A stretch of DNA of 64,000 nt from Mycobacteroides abscessus ATCC 19977 (GCF_000069185.1 NC_010397.1:434001-498000), one strand, 5' to 3'. Positions 17,107 to 26,693 are shown, counted from the first letter of the stretch. Notes: generated from the letters alone by a model not told the origin. Numbers and translations are program-made.

Positions 17107-19260
17107 GTGGATACCGTACCGAAGCATTCCGGGCACCATCAGGAACACCCGTCGGGCATGCCCGGCCATACCGAGCATGAGGCAGCCGCACATCAGTGTG
17201 ATCAGCATGCGGGCCATCAGGAAGGCCACCGCGATCACAGCCAGGATCATGGTCAGGGCCATGGGGGCCATCACGGCCACGGCGATCATGTTGGGCAGTT
17301 CCGCAGATTGTTTTGGATCATGTTGGTTGTCGCGGTCCCGGTGGTGGTTTTCGATCCTATGTTCGCGATGCTTCTCGGCTATCAGTTACCTGACGCCGGC
17401 TGGGCGCGGTGGGTCTTTCCGGTGCTGGGCACGGTGGTGTATTTGTGGGGTGGCAAGCCGTTTCTTGTGGGTGCGGTCAGCGAGATCCGTAGCCGCACAC
17501 CGGGAATGATGCTGCTGATCGGTTTGGCTATTACGGTGGCTTTCACCGCCTCCTGGGGTGCAAGTATCGGGGTGCTCGACCATCAGCTCAGTTTCTGGTG
17601 GGAGCTGGCGCTGTTGGTGGTGATCATGCTGGCCGGGCACTGGATCGAGATGCGGTCTTTGGCGCAGACGACCTCGGCGCTCGATTCGCTGGCTGCGCTG
17701 CTCCCGGATACCGCTGAGCGTGTCCAAGGCCAGCAGGTAGTGACCGTACCGCTGGCTGATTTGCGTGTTGGTGACATTGTGGTGGTCCGCCCCGGCGGGT
17801 CGGTGCCAGCCGATGGCCGGGTCGTCGAGGGCAGTGCCAGCCTGGACGAGTCGATGGTGACTGGTGAGTCAGCGCCCGTGCGCCGTGGGGTCGGTGAGCA
17901 GGTAGTAGCCGGTACGGTGGCCACAGATTCTGGGTTGCGCGTGCAGGTCAGTGCCGTGGGCGCCGACACTGCGTTGGCCGGTATCCAACGGCTGGTTGCC
18001 GATGCACAGGCCTCCACGTCGCGGGCTCAGCGGGTCGCTGACACCGCGGCCGGCTGGCTGTTCTGGTTCGCGCTGGCAGCGGCCATCATCACCGCAGTTA
18101 CCTGGACGGCGCTGGGGCACCCCGATGCCGCGGTGGTGCGAGCCATTACAGTGCTGGTCATCGCCTGCCCACACGCGCTGGGGCTGGCCATCCCGCTGGT
18201 GGTTTCGATCGCCACTGAGCGCGCCGCCCGCGGCGGCGTTCTGGTCAAAGACCGCCTGGCCCTGGAACAGATGCGCACCGTCGATGTGGTGCTCTTCGAT
18301 AAGACTGGCACCTTGACCAAGGGCACCCCGACCCTGACCGGCATCGAAGCGGCCCCCGGACATGACGGCGATGCGGTGCTGGCCCTGGCCGCAGCCGCCG
18401 AGACCGACAGTGAACACCCGCTGGCGCGCGCCATCGTGGCCGCCGCCAGGCAACGCGGCCTGGATATCCCGGCAGCCAGCGGGTTCACCTCCGAACCGGC
18501 ACTGGGGGTCAGCGCGCAGGTCGCCGAGACCCGCGTGCAGGTAGGTGGTCCGGCGCTGCTGGATGCTCGCGGCAGCCGTGAGCTGGCGGTGGCCGCGCAA
18601 TGGCGCACCGAGGGCGCCATCATCTTGCATGTGCTGCTCGATGGGCAGGTCGCCGCGGCGCTGCGCCTGGCCGACGATATCCGCCCCGAATCCGCCGACA
18701 CCGTCAAAGCCCTGCATAAGCTTGGGGTCAGGGTCGTGATGATCACCGGCGACGCTCAAGCGGTGGCCGATACCGTGGCGGGCCGGCTAGGGGTGGACCG
18801 TGTTTTTGCGCAGGTGCGCCCGCAGGACAAGGCGGCGGCCGTGGCCCAATTGCAACAGGAAGGCCACACCGTGGCGATGGTCGGCGACGGCGTCAACGAT
18901 GCCCCGGCCCTGGCCCAAGCCGATGTGGGTATCGCCATCGGCGCCGGAACCGACGTGGCCATCGCCTCGGCCGGGGTCATCTTGGCCAGCTCGGATCCCC
19001 GCTCGGTGCTCTCGGTCATCGAGCTCTCCCGCGCCAGCTACCGCAAGATGAAGCAAAACCTCTGGTGGGCCGCCGGATACAACCTCATTTCGGTGCCCTT
19101 GGCTGCAGGAGTGGCAGCCCCGATCGGCTTCGTCATGCCCATGAGCGCAGGAGCGGTCCTGATGTCGCTATCGACAGTGGTGGTCGCCTTAAACTCCCAG
19201 CTGCTGCGCCGCCTGGACCTGCGCCCACAAACCAGCGCCCGTAACATGCTGAACTCCTAA
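17107..19260 (+). CDS. His-rich CPH-type copper P-type ATPase (CopB-like)
   Basis: A 717-residue P1B ATPase. The N-terminal 70 residues are His-rich (HHQEHPSG, GHGGHHGHGDH) in place of a CxxC domain. The ion-binding motif is CPH (ACPHALGLAIP, ~353) rather than CPC, which defines the CopB-like P1B-3 group. The other landmarks are TGES, DKTGTLTKG (~397), the SEHPLARAI nucleotide-site motif and GDGVNDAPAL (~593). It should export copper from the cytoplasm. The GTG at 17107 is chosen because it follows TATGTT by 6 bases, giving a leaderless mRNA; an upstream TTG would lie on the far side of the operator. Confidence 0.92.
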   Translation: MDTVPKHSGHHQEHPSGMPGHTEHEAAAHQCDQHAGHQEGHRDHSQDHGQGHGGHHGHGDHVGQFRRLFWIMLVVAVPVVVFDPMFAMLLGYQLPDAGWARWVFPVLGTVVYLWGGKPFLVGAVSEIRSRTPGMMLLIGLAITVAFTASWGASIGVLDHQLSFWWELALLVVIMLAGHWIEMRSLAQTTSALDSLAALLPDTAERVQGQQVVTVPLADLRVGDIVVVRPGGSVPADGRVVEGSASLDESMVTGESAPVRRGVGEQVVAGTVATDSGLRVQVSAVGADTALAGIQRLVADAQASTSRAQRVADTAAGWLFWFALAAAIITAVTWTALGHPDAAVVRAITVLVIACPHALGLAIPLVVSIATERAARGGVLVKDRLALEQMRTVDVVLFDKTGTLTKGTPTLTGIEAAPGHDGDAVLALAAAAETDSEHPLARAIVAAARQRGLDIPAASGFTSEPALGVSAQVAETRVQVGGPALLDARGSRELAVAAQWRTEGAIILHVLLDGQVAAALRLADDIRPESADTVKALHKLGVRVVMITGDAQAVADTVAGRLGVDRVFAQVRPQDKAAAVAQLQQEGHTVAMVGDGVNDAPALAQADVGIAIGAGTDVAIASAGVILASSDPRSVLSVIELSRASYRKMKQNLWWAAGYNLISVPLAAGVAAPIGFVMPMSAGAVLMSLSTVVVALNSQLLRRLDLRPQTSARNMLNS

Positions 19261-19418
19261 CCCGGCCGGGGCATTGACGGGCCGACAGCACGTGGGGCCA
19301 ACGGATTCAGGCGCTTGCCTAAACGGGTCCAGCACCTGCGGCGGCGCCGACATGCGGCCCGGCAGCGGTTGCGTTAGCGCGCAGCTGCCGCGCCGCCTGC
19401 CGATCACCGCAGCAGCGC

Positions 19419-20726
19419 TCATCGGTCCCCGCCGACACCGCTTGCCCGGCCCGGGTCCAGGAGCCCGGCGCGCCGCAACGCCAAGAGCGCGGCAGCACAC
19501 ACCAGCGCGACAACCTCCAGTGACACCCACAATAACGAGGGCACACCGTGCTGCTGGCTGTAGCCGAACACCGAGCCGGTCAGCAGATTCCCCGCGAGAA
19601 TGCCGATACCGACGATGGTGTTGTACAGCCCGTAGTGGGTGGCCACCAACCGGTTGTCGGCCAGCCTGACCACGGTGTCCATCTCGAAGGGAAAAGTCGC
19701 GATGGTCCCCACGGCCAGCAGCGCCGCCGAGAACAGCAGCGCGGCGATCGCGGCGAGTTGCCCTGCCGACGCCGCTGTGGGCAGCAGCGCCAGCGGTACG
19801 AACGCCGTTCCGATGACCAGCATCCCGAGTACCAGACTGCGACTGGGACCAAAGCGTGCGGAAAGCCAGCCGGTCAGGCGCACCTGACCCGCGATGGCCA
19901 CCAGCCCCGACACCACGAAGATGCTTGTCACCAACGCTGTTTCGGATTTCTTGTCGTCGGTGAGCAGCGCCGCCTGCAGCGGAAGTGCGAGGTACACCTG
20001 GAACGTCAGCACATACGAACCGATCATGGCTCCCGAGAACAACAGGAAGGCCTTGTTGGACACCACCGAACGCCAGCTGGTCAGCACCGGAGCACGGTCG
20101 GCGTTGCGCTCCGACTCTGCCCGGTTCGGCGGCAACGCCATCAACTGAATCACCGTCAGGAATGCGAAAACCGCCGCGGCGACAGCGCAGGTGATCCGGA
20201 AGTCCCAGGCCGTCAACGCCAAGCCGACGATCGGTCCGAAAAGGATGCCCGCCTGGTAGAAGACGTTGAACACCGCGAAGGCCTCTACCCGGCGCTCACC
20301 GGAGTCGGCGGCCAGGTAGGCACGCACCGCCGGGTTGAAGAGAGCACCGGCGAAACCCGTTGCCGCCGAGGCGATCAATATCGCCGGAAGAGTACCGACG
20401 AACGCCAGCATCGCAAATCCGGCGGTCCGCAAGAAGCATCCGGCGACAATCAGCGGCTTGTACCCGAACCTGTCGGCCAGCGTGCCACCAACCAGAAACA
20501 TGCCCTGCTGAGAGAAGTTGCGGACCCCGAGCACCAGTCCCACCATCCACGCGGCCAAGCCCAAGGGCCCGGCCAGATATCCGGCGAGATACGGCATCAG
20601 CATGTAGAAGCCGACATTGATGGCGAACTGGTTCACCATCAATATCTGGCTGGGCCGATCGAAAGACCGGAACTGGCCAAACACGGTCTGGCCAGTTCCG
20701 GGTGCTCTCAGGTGCGCATCGGTCAC
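19419..20726 (-). CDS. MFS transporter (Rv0849-like)
   Basis: A 435-residue major facilitator protein with about 12 hydrophobic segments and the loop 2-3 motif [13 protein letters not shown]. Its place as last gene of an lpqS-cysK2-MFS unit is the same as Rv0849 in the M. tuberculosis RicR regulon, which supports orthology. GTG 20726 overlaps the cysK2 stop (GTGA). The substrate is unknown; a link with cysteine or a copper-binding thiol is inferred from the operon only. Confidence 0.85.
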   Translation of the reverse strand: MTDAHLRAPGTGQTVFGQFRSFDRPSQILMVNQFAINVGFYMLMPYLAGYLAGPLGLAAWMVGLVLGVRNFSQQGMFLVGGTLADRFGYKPLIVAGCFLRTAGFAMLAFVGTLPAILIASAATGFAGALFNPAVRAYLAADSGERRVEAFAVFNVFYQAGILFGPIVGLALTAWDFRITCAVAAAVFAFLTVIQLMALPPNRAESERNADRAPVLTSWRSVVSNKAFLLFSGAMIGSYVLTFQVYLALPLQAALLTDDKKSETALVTSIFVVSGLVAIAGQVRLTGWLSARFGPSRSLVLGMLVIGTAFVPLALLPTAASAGQLAAIAALLFSAALLAVGTIATFPFEMDTVVRLADNRLVATHYGLYNTIVGIGILAGNLLTGSVFGYSQQHGVPSLLWVSLEVVALVCAAALLALRRAGLLDPGRASGVGGDR

Positions 20727-21823
20727 GCCGTGCGTCCGAGCGGGTCGATCACATGGGTGAGCCTGGTCCATCGGTCCACCACCCGCTGCGACGGATCGTC
20801 AATCACGTCGGGATCTTGCGCCGGCGGGCGGTCCAGCAGATCGTGGCTGCGGCAGTAATCGTCATCGTAGATCGTGCCGTGATAGCGCATCGGGCCGTCG
20901 GGGAAGATGGCGGCCACCCGGGTACCGGGCTCTGAGGTGCGTGCCACCCAGCCCGCCACCAACGCGACTGCTCCGACGCTCCATCCGCCGCTGGCGTGAT
21001 AACTGGCGGCCAGCGTGCGGGCGGCCCAGACAGCCTCATTGGGCGCAACCCAATGGGCTTCGTCGAACGCCCGATAGTCGACATTGCCCGGGTAGATGCT
21101 CGAACCGAGCCCGCGCATCAGCCGGGTGCTGGCAGGCTGCCCGAATATCGTCGACCCGATGGTGTCGACACCCACCAGCCGCAGGTTCGGATTATGTTCG
21201 CGCAGTACCCGTCCCACCCCCGACGAGTGTCCACCGGTACCCACCGAGCACACCAGCGTGTCGACGGTGCCGAGCTGGTCGATCAGCTCCTCGGCCACGC
21301 CGCGGTAGGCGTCGACGTTATCGGGATTCTGATACTGATCGGGGCACCACGAATCCGGTTCGGCGGCTAGTATTTCGGCGACGCGATCCTTGCGTGCCTG
21401 CTGCCAGCCCCCGATCGGGTGCGGTTCGGTCACGATGTCCACCACGGCGCCGTAGGCGGTGAGCATCTGCACGATGATCGGTTCTAGTCCCGGGTCGGTG
21501 ACGAGTGTGACCGGGTGACGGTAGATGATGCCGGCCAGCGCCAGCCCCAAACCCAATGTTCCGCTGGTTGATTCGACAATCATGGCGCCGGGCTTGAGGT
21601 CGCCGCGCTCGCGGGCACGCTCGACCATGTAGAGGGCGGGCCGGTCTTTCATGCCGTTGGGGTTATGGGCTTCGAGTTTGGCCCAAAAACCGGTCCCTGG
21701 GCCCGAGAAGGGTTCGGACACCCACAGCACCGGGGTGTTGCCCACCAAGGTGTTGGGGTCGTGAAACTTCGGGCCCAGGTGGGTGCAGCTACGGCGAGAG
21801 GACAGCGCAATGTTGTTGTTCAT
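20723..21823 (-). CDS. cysK2: CysK2-like PLP-dependent cysteine synthase homologue
   Basis: A fold-type II PLP enzyme. The PLP lysine is in [11 protein letters not shown], and [13 protein letters not shown] and [13 protein letters not shown] are the substrate and phosphate loops of the cysteine synthase family. ATG 21823 is used; an in-frame GTG at 21904 would add 27 residues with no family similarity. In M. tuberculosis CysK2 makes S-sulfocysteine and belongs to the RicR operon with lpqS and an MFS gene, the same order as here. The 3' end overlaps the MFS gene. Confidence 0.85.
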   Translation of the reverse strand: MNNNIALSSRRSCTHLGPKFHDPNTLVGNTPVLWVSEPFSGPGTGFWAKLEAHNPNGMKDRPALYMVERARERGDLKPGAMIVESTSGTLGLGLALAGIIYRHPVTLVTDPGLEPIIVQMLTAYGAVVDIVTEPHPIGGWQQARKDRVAEILAAEPDSWCPDQYQNPDNVDAYRGVAEELIDQLGTVDTLVCSVGTGGHSSGVGRVLREHNPNLRLVGVDTIGSTIFGQPASTRLMRGLGSSIYPGNVDYRAFDEAHWVAPNEAVWAARTLAASYHASGGWSVGAVALVAGWVARTSEPGTRVAAIFPDGPMRYHGTIYDDDYCRSHDLLDRPPAQDPDVIDDPSQRVVDRWTRLTHVIDPLGRTA

Positions 21824-21934
21824 GAAGGAAAAGTCCCTGCGTGAGGGGCCACCAGGAAGCGGCCGCAAGATGGTCACGGGCGTATGGGCAGCCCTCAGCG
21901 ACACAGGTCGCTGCGCCAGCCCAGCAGGTGATCC

Positions 21935-22384
21935 TCAGCGGCGGATAATGCACAGATCGGTCAAAAGGATCCGCCCGAAGCGCGGGGTTATGCGGTGGCT
22001 GCGCTGCGGAGGCCCCCGTCCGGTATGGGTGGACCACCACATCGCGCCAACACCGGCGCCCAGAACGACAGCGACCACCCACAACGCACGCAGCGGATTA
22101 TCGGCGCGGGCGCTGATCGCCGCGGCCAGGTCCATAACCGAGCACCACGCGGCGTGGATGGCAGTACCGGCGTGCGGATGAGCCGATATCGCAGCAGGAT
22201 TGGGTGCGGCAATGCCCGAGACGGTGATCAGTACCTGATGGTGATGTTCGGGACGCACGTGTTGGTTGGCATCGGCAAGACAATGCGCCACTGGCACACC
22301 CAGGGCCACCGCGATACCGGCCAGCAGCGCCACCAGCCCCAGCCGTACCCGGCCAGAGCGAGGGCGCCGGCCCCAGATCCTCAT
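21935..22384 (-). CDS. lpqS: LpqS-like protein 1
   Basis: A 149-residue exported protein. After an N-terminal hydrophobic segment it has a lipobox-like AHC, a His cluster (QHVRPEHHHQ), a central HAAWCSV, a second membrane segment and the ending GRGPP...LLTDLCIIRR. The RGPP motif and a final C-x2-RR tail are shared with Rv0847 (LpqS) and with four more proteins in this window. The three cysteines and the His cluster suggest metal binding at the cell surface. It heads the cysK2-MFS operon. ATG 22384 follows TAGGTT by 6 bases: leaderless. Confidence 0.82.
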   Translation of the reverse strand: MRIWGRRPRSGRVRLGLVALLAGIAVALGVPVAHCLADANQHVRPEHHHQVLITVSGIAAPNPAAISAHPHAGTAIHAAWCSVMDLAAAISARADNPLRALWVVAVVLGAGVGAMWWSTHTGRGPPQRSHRITPRFGRILLTDLCIIRR

Positions 22385-22405
22385 AGCATCAACCTACCAC
22401 AGCAA

Positions 22406-22430
22406 TCATATACCCCTACCGGGTATGTGA
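22406..22430. promoter_or_regulatory. RicR/CsoR-type operator of lpqS1-cysK2-MFS
   Basis: TCATATACCC-CTACC-GGGTATGTGA, 9 of 10 arm positions paired, just upstream of the -10 box of lpqS1 on the minus strand. Confidence 0.8.
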
Positions 22431-22454
22431 TCAGATCGTGATGCGTCGGGGCCG

Positions 22455-23009
22455 CTAGGGAGTCTCGGCGGGGGCAGGGGGCTGCCCGTGCGGGTCTTCC
22501 AGGACGGGTGGCGTCGGTGCGCCGGGCATGACAGTGGGTGCGACGGCCTCGGTACCGGCGATGCTCTGTGGGGGGCGCCCGTAGGGATCTTCCAGCGCGG
22601 GGTTTTCATTGCCTGCCGCGAACTGCACACCGGTGGTGCTCGGCGCCGAGGCCGGCCGCACGCCCCCGGCGATTCCATATCGGGTGCTGGAGGAGGTTTG
22701 GATGTTCGGCGGATGCGCGGCATTGCCGAGCTTGCTGCCTGGAAGCCCTGCAGCGGTGGCCGCCGGATCGGCGTTGGTGGAGATCTTGATCCCGCGCGCG
22801 TCCACCGCGGCTGGCGCCACCGCCGGGAAGTTGTAGTAGCTGTAGGTGTAGCTGCCCGGAACAGCCGGCAGCGGCGCGGGCACCGCCGGGATGAACGGGA
22901 TCGGCGGTGCCGGGTCTGCCGCGGCCACGGAGGCGGTGAGCGCGGCCAGCACGCCGGCCAGGATGCTTGCTGCGCCCACCGCGGGCGCCAGGAGGCGTGT
23001 CGTAATCAT
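22455..23009 (-). CDS. Secreted Pro/Ala-rich hypothetical protein
   Basis: A 184-residue protein with an N-terminal signal peptide (ASILAGVLAALTASVAAA|DP) and a low-complexity Pro/Ala body. The tail has a repeated motif, LEDPYGRPP and LEDPHGQPP. It has no enzyme motif and no cysteine in the mature part. The start has a GAAGGAC site. It lies 46 bp downstream of copZ and shares its operator, so it belongs to the copper response; a role at the cell wall is a guess. Confidence 0.7.
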   Translation of the reverse strand: MITTRLLAPAVGAASILAGVLAALTASVAAADPAPPIPFIPAVPAPLPAVPGSYTYSYYNFPAVAPAAVDARGIKISTNADPAATAAGLPGSKLGNAAHPPNIQTSSSTRYGIAGGVRPASAPSTTGVQFAAGNENPALEDPYGRPPQSIAGTEAVAPTVMPGAPTPPVLEDPHGQPPAPAETP

Positions 23010-23055
23010 CTAGATGTCCTTCACAGGTTTCGGGGATTGACAGGGGTGGCGGCCT

Positions 23056-23262
23056 TTAGCTGGCCAGTGCGTAGCCGGCGGCGCGGATCGCGGCGTGCAC
23101 CGCCTCGGCGGGCAGCGGCCCGCTACTGGTCACGGTGACGGTGCCGGTAGCCACGTCCACCTGCACGCCGGTGACACCGGGCACGGCAGCCACCTGTTCA
23201 CGCACCGCCGCCACGCAGTGCCCACAAGTCATGCCCGAGACCTTCAGCGCCGTCGTACTCAT
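23056..23262 (-). CDS. CopZ-type copper chaperone (HMA domain)
   Basis: A 68-residue ferredoxin-like HMA protein with the metal motif MTCGHC at residues 11-16 and the usual VPGVTGVQVDVATGTVTV strand pair. It should bind Cu(I) in the cytosol and hand it to an exporter such as the ATPase at 17107. A clear AAGGAGGT site precedes the ATG. The promoter has a TACGTT -10 box about 15 bases from the RicR-like palindrome, so unlike the lpqS genes it has a leader of about 30 bases. Confidence 0.92.
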   Translation of the reverse strand: MSTTALKVSGMTCGHCVAAVREQVAAVPGVTGVQVDVATGTVTVTSSGPLPAEAVHAAIRAAGYALAS

Positions 23263-23298
23263 TGAGAGACCTCCTTGCTCGCGCCAACGTATCGACAG

Positions 23299-23317
23299 GC
23301 TACCCCCGTAGGGTTAT
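23299..23317. promoter_or_regulatory. RicR/CsoR-type operator of copZ
   Basis: GCTACCCCCGTAGGGTTAT, imperfect TACCC...GGGTTA palindrome upstream of copZ; another copy for the divergent lpqS2 begins 86 bases further on. Confidence 0.7.
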
Positions 23318-23402
23318 GACTGCAGGGCGTAGAGGAACAATCCGGTCCGGTCTTGTGCGCCAACAGTGATCCGGATGACCGAGCCTCTGTTCATCTTCTG
23401 GC

Positions 23403-23422
23403 CATATACCCCCTACGGGTAG
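23403..23422. promoter_or_regulatory. RicR/CsoR-type operator of lpqS2
   Basis: ATATACCCCCTACGGGTAGC, placed 12 bases before the TACGGT -10 box (23435-23440) of lpqS2. Confidence 0.8.
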
Positions 23423-23446
23423 CGCGCTGGGGTGTACGGTGGGGTG

Positions 23447-23923
23447 ATGGCGCTCACCGGCGATCGTGCCCGCGCCCGCAGCGGCCGCGCCGCGGCGGCG
23501 CGATGGGTGGTGCCGTTGACGCTGCTGTTGACACTGGCTGCCGCACTCTTCCCGGCGCTGCGGTGCTCCCCGGCGCTCGATGCGCACGACCCATACGGTG
23601 CGGGTGTATCGGCGGCGCGCGCCGCGGCGGCGGCCCAGGCCGTGCGGGCCCCGCAGATCGCGGTACACGCGATGCACAGCACCGCGGCACAGGGCGTGAA
23701 TGTTCACTCCGGGTGCCAGCTGCCGGCGGCGGTCCTTGCGACCATGGCCGCCGCCGGCCCCGGCCACGGGTGGTGGACCCTGGTGGTTGCGGCCACCGCA
23801 CTGCTGGCTGCTGCCGCCGCGGCATGGGTGCCCGCCTCGCGCGGACCACCCGAGCGTGGCCAACTCGGCTCTTTGTGCAGTGGACGTGCACGTTTGCACC
23901 ATTTCTGCGTGCTGCGGCGCTGA
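23447..23923 (+). CDS. LpqS-like protein 2
   Basis: A 158-residue member of the LpqS-like set: N-terminal membrane segment ending in ALRC, a central cysteine (VHSGCQLP), a second membrane segment, then SRGPP and the tail LHHFCVLRR. ATG 23447 comes 6 bases after TACGGT, so the mRNA is leaderless. It heads the longest unit of the island: small His/Gly-rich peptide, (V/I)QC peptide and YoaK-like protein follow on the same strand. Confidence 0.8.
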   Translation: MALTGDRARARSGRAAAARWVVPLTLLLTLAAALFPALRCSPALDAHDPYGAGVSAARAAAAAQAVRAPQIAVHAMHSTAAQGVNVHSGCQLPAAVLATMAAAGPGHGWWTLVVAATALLAAAAAAWVPASRGPPERGQLGSLCSGRARLHHFCVLRR

Positions 23924-24018
23924 CCAGCTGTCCGCCGGTGCCAACGCGGCTCCGGCGCACGGTCAACGCATCCACTCGTGGCCACCGTGCGGTGGCCCCT
24001 TCACGCAAGGAATCACCC

Positions 24019-24303
24019 ATGCTCATCAACTCTGTTCACCGCGTACCTGTTCGCCGTGCCCTGGCGGCAATGGCCGCACCCCTGGCCGCCGCCGCGCTGA
24101 CCCTGTCAACTCCGGCACTCGGCTACGCCGCTGGCCCGGACCCGGCATCGCCGGCAACGATCAGCGCCGCCGGGCCCGCACCGGCCGGCCCCGGCTGCCG
24201 GCACCACAACTGCTGGCCCCGCCCTGGCTGGGGCGGCGGACACGGCGGCGGCTGGGGCCACGGCAGCTGGGGCGGACACGGCGGCTTCGGCGGGCACCGC
24301 TAA
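24019..24303 (+). CDS. Small secreted Gly/His-rich protein
   Basis: A 94-residue protein with a signal peptide (AAMAAPLAAAALTLSTPALGYAA, cut near residue 38) and a mature part ending in a Gly/His/Trp-rich stretch (CRHHNCW, then GGGHGGGWGHGSWGGHGG). The His and CxHHxC-like residues could hold copper. The start has an AAGGAA site. Known relatives are not recalled; function is inferred from composition and place. Confidence 0.65.
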   Translation: MLINSVHRVPVRRALAAMAAPLAAAALTLSTPALGYAAGPDPASPATISAAGPAPAGPGCRHHNCWPRPGWGGGHGGGWGHGSWGGHGGFGGHR

Positions 24304-24466
24304 CCCCCGAACCGGTGCCGCCCCCGCCAACTTGCGTCCACGCGGGGGCGGCACCTCCTCACCGACATCCGCCAGCGGCCCCGCCGACGGCGTGTCCCTG
24401 ACCTTCGCAGGCCTACCGACACCACCCCGTACCACCAATGCTGCTGCAATCCAAGGACATTCACTC

Positions 24467-24868
24467 ATGACGCCAGCTCTCAGAGCATCCACGATCGGAC
24501 CCATGGCGACCGCGCTGAGCGCACCGCCGCGAACATCACGGCGCTCACTCAAGGCGCCCCCTAGGCACCTGGCCGTAGGAGCGCTGTCCGCGGCCGTGAG
24601 CGCGGTGATGCTGGCCGCCCCGGCCGCTGCCGGGCCAGGCGAACCTGGACCGCAAGCCCCTGGCAACGCGCAGATCATCATCACTGAGTTGAAGACCCGC
24701 GGCGATCAGGTCATCATCAACGGCGATACCACCGGTAAACCGTTAGCCAAGTGCACCGCCACCGCGGTGCGGGTCGGGCGGCACATCTACAACCAGGTGC
24801 CGCAACGCAAAGGCCCACCGACGCGCACCCTGGCCGCGCACGTCATGTACGTCACGGTGCAGTGCTAG
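24467..24868 (+). CDS. Small secreted (V/I)QC protein A
   Basis: A 133-residue exported protein with an extended signal region (hydrophobic core VGALSAAVSAVMLAAPAAAG); ATG 24503 is another possible start. The mature part carries a motif shared with the proteins at 27243 and 30652: a helix, RGDQVIINGDTTGKPLAKC, a T-x-VR strand and the C-terminal YVTVQC. Two cysteines are invariant, one central and one as last residue, fit for a disulfide or metal site. Its stop overlaps the start of the YoaK-like gene (GTGCTAG). Confidence 0.72.
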   Translation: MTPALRASTIGPMATALSAPPRTSRRSLKAPPRHLAVGALSAAVSAVMLAAPAAAGPGEPGPQAPGNAQIIITELKTRGDQVIINGDTTGKPLAKCTATAVRVGRHIYNQVPQRKGPPTRTLAAHVMYVTVQC

Positions 24869-25635
24869 ACGCCGCCTGCGGGGGCCGCGGGCGGCTACTT
24901 GCGTTGGGCTACAACGGGTCTTTGGCCGCGGTGGCCGGCTACGTCAATTCGGTGGCGCTGTTGGTGTGGGTGTTTCCGGTGGGCAATCTGACCGCGCTGA
25001 CCACCCGGGTGGGTATGCATGCGAGCAATCCGCTGCTGGATTCGGGCCGCATGATCGCGGCGATCGTGGCTGGCTTTGGTGCCGGTGTCATCGCCGCCGG
25101 TGCGGTGCTGGCCCCAACGCGGACCCACACCGGCTCACGCCAGGCTGCGGTGCTGGTGGCTGAGGCGGCGCTGCTGGTGGCGGCTGCGGGAATCGAGCAC
25201 CCGCTGATCCGGGCGCCGCTGGCCGCCGCCGCATGCGGATTGCAGAACGGGATGACGTCGGGATTTCCGTCGATGGCCGTGCGGACCACACATTTCACCG
25301 GGACGCTTACTGATCTGGGGCTGCTGCTGGCCCGCAGCTACCACCACGGAGTGGATCGGTGGCGGGCCGCGATCCTTACGGCCACGGTGTCAGCCTTCAT
25401 CGCCGGTGCGGCTGTAGGGGTGATCATCGCCGGACGCATCGGTGATCACGCGCTGATCCCAGCCGCCGCGGTCTGTGCCGCGCTGGCCGCCGCCAATCTG
25501 CATCACCACCGCGGCCGGCCGCGACGGGCGGCGTCAGCCAGCCAACGCGGCGAACCCGAGAACACCGGTGAGGACACCGGTGCGGACACCTTGGTGGCGC
25601 CCGGGGGCGCGGCCGGCCGCAGCGAGCAGCCATGA
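24862..25635 (+). CDS. YoaK-like membrane protein (DUF1275)
   Basis: About 257 residues with six or so hydrophobic segments. The pattern AVAGYVNSVALL ... GNLTALTT at the front and GLQNGMTSGFPSMAVRTTHFTGTLTDLG in the middle are DUF1275 (YoaK) hallmarks. GTG 24862 overlaps the previous stop by 7 bp, so translation is coupled to the secreted peptide. The C-terminal tail is hydrophilic and repetitive (GEDTGADT). The transport role of this family is unproven. Confidence 0.75.
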   Translation: MLDAACGGRGRLLALGYNGSLAAVAGYVNSVALLVWVFPVGNLTALTTRVGMHASNPLLDSGRMIAAIVAGFGAGVIAAGAVLAPTRTHTGSRQAAVLVAEAALLVAAAGIEHPLIRAPLAAAACGLQNGMTSGFPSMAVRTTHFTGTLTDLGLLLARSYHHGVDRWRAAILTATVSAFIAGAAVGVIIAGRIGDHALIPAAAVCAALAAANLHHHRGRPRRAASASQRGEPENTGEDTGADTLVAPGGAAGRSEQP

Positions 25636-25666
25636 GGACTGCCGAATCAGCTGGTTTACGCCCCGA

Positions 25667-26533
25667 TCATTGGGGCCCGCCGGGGTTTTGGCCTGCGATG
25701 TCGGTGATCGGCAGATTGGGTGCTGGTTGGGGTGAGGGCGTGGCCGGCAGAACAGGGATCTGGGCGGGCGGAATGTCGTGAATGTCGTTGACGGGCGGAC
25801 CGTTTTCGCGGCCCCCGTAACTGGTGCCGGGAGCGCGGTCGCCGAGCAGGTGGCTGACGGTGACCATGTGGTAGCCATTGGCAATCAGCACCGGCAGGAA
25901 CTGGTAGACGATATCGACGGTGCTCGAGTAGGTGTCGTGCAGCAGCACCACCGAACCGGGTTTGATCTGGGTTTTGAGCATGTACACGGTGGCGGCGGTA
26001 TCGGCGTCATTGATCCAGTCGAACGGTATGACATCCCACAAGATTTCGGCCAAATGCTGACGGCCCGCCTCGGCGCGCACCGCCGCATTCGATACTCCCC
26101 CAGCAGGCCGGTACAGATGCGGGGCGATCCCGGTGGCCGCCGCGATCGCCTCGACACCTTTGCTGAGCTGGGCGCCGATATCGGCGGTGGGGATGGTGGC
26201 CATATTGGGGTGCTCCCAGGTGTGGTTGGCCACCTCCATCCCCGCCGCGGCGATGCGCCGGGCCGCAGCAGGGTCAGCGGCGACCTTGTTACCGATCAGG
26301 AAAAACGTGGCCTTGGCGCCGCGGTCAGTCAGCGTCTGCAACAACCGGTCGGTAAACGGCGTGGGGCCATCGTCGAACGTCAGTGCCACACATTTGTAAC
26401 GGGAGCAGTCCACCGTGTCCGGGCCCAGCAACAACCGGTGGCGCACCCCGATGCCGACCACCCCGGCCGCGGCCACCAGCACCACCGCGACCGCCGCTAT
26501 CTGAAATCGCACCGAATCGAGCACTGTACCCAC
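25667..26533 (-). CDS. Polysaccharide deacetylase (NodB domain)
   Basis: A 288-residue protein with an N-terminal membrane anchor (residues 9-30) and a NodB catalytic domain: motif 1 TFDDGP (~50), motif 2 HTWEHPN with metal His residues, motif 3 RPAGG, and later VVLLHD. It should remove acetyl groups from a cell-wall polysaccharide or peptidoglycan outside the membrane. GGAGGTG precedes GTG 26533; a longer frame upstream overlaps lpqS3 and is discarded. The Pro-rich tail is unusual. It is divergent from lpqS3, with a copper operator between them that may serve both. Confidence 0.88.
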   Translation of the reverse strand: MGTVLDSVRFQIAAVAVVLVAAAGVVGIGVRHRLLLGPDTVDCSRYKCVALTFDDGPTPFTDRLLQTLTDRGAKATFFLIGNKVAADPAAARRIAAAGMEVANHTWEHPNMATIPTADIGAQLSKGVEAIAAATGIAPHLYRPAGGVSNAAVRAEAGRQHLAEILWDVIPFDWINDADTAATVYMLKTQIKPGSVVLLHDTYSSTVDIVYQFLPVLIANGYHMVTVSHLLGDRAPGTSYGGRENGPPVNDIHDIPPAQIPVLPATPSPQPAPNLPITDIAGQNPGGPQ

Positions 26534-26660
26534 AGATCCACCTCCTGCACCTATTCGGCAAGCGCCGGCCGCGCCCTGTGCACCGCAACCGGGCCATACC
26601 CGTGGGGGGCATCCTTGCACGCGTTCCTGGACATCATCTGCCCACCCGCCAATAAGCCAG

Positions 26661-26675
26661 TACCCGGTAGGGGTA
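26661..26675. promoter_or_regulatory. RicR/CsoR-type operator of lpqS3
   Basis: TACCCGGTAGGGGTA, directly before the TAGGAT -10 box at 26681-26686. Confidence 0.8.
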
Positions 26676-26693
26676 GTGGCTAGGATGGGGTGC

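Noticed and set aside
19548..20858. 436-codon open frame antisense to the MFS gene
   Set aside because: Composition dominated by Arg, Gln and His without any domain; mirror of a clear transporter gene.
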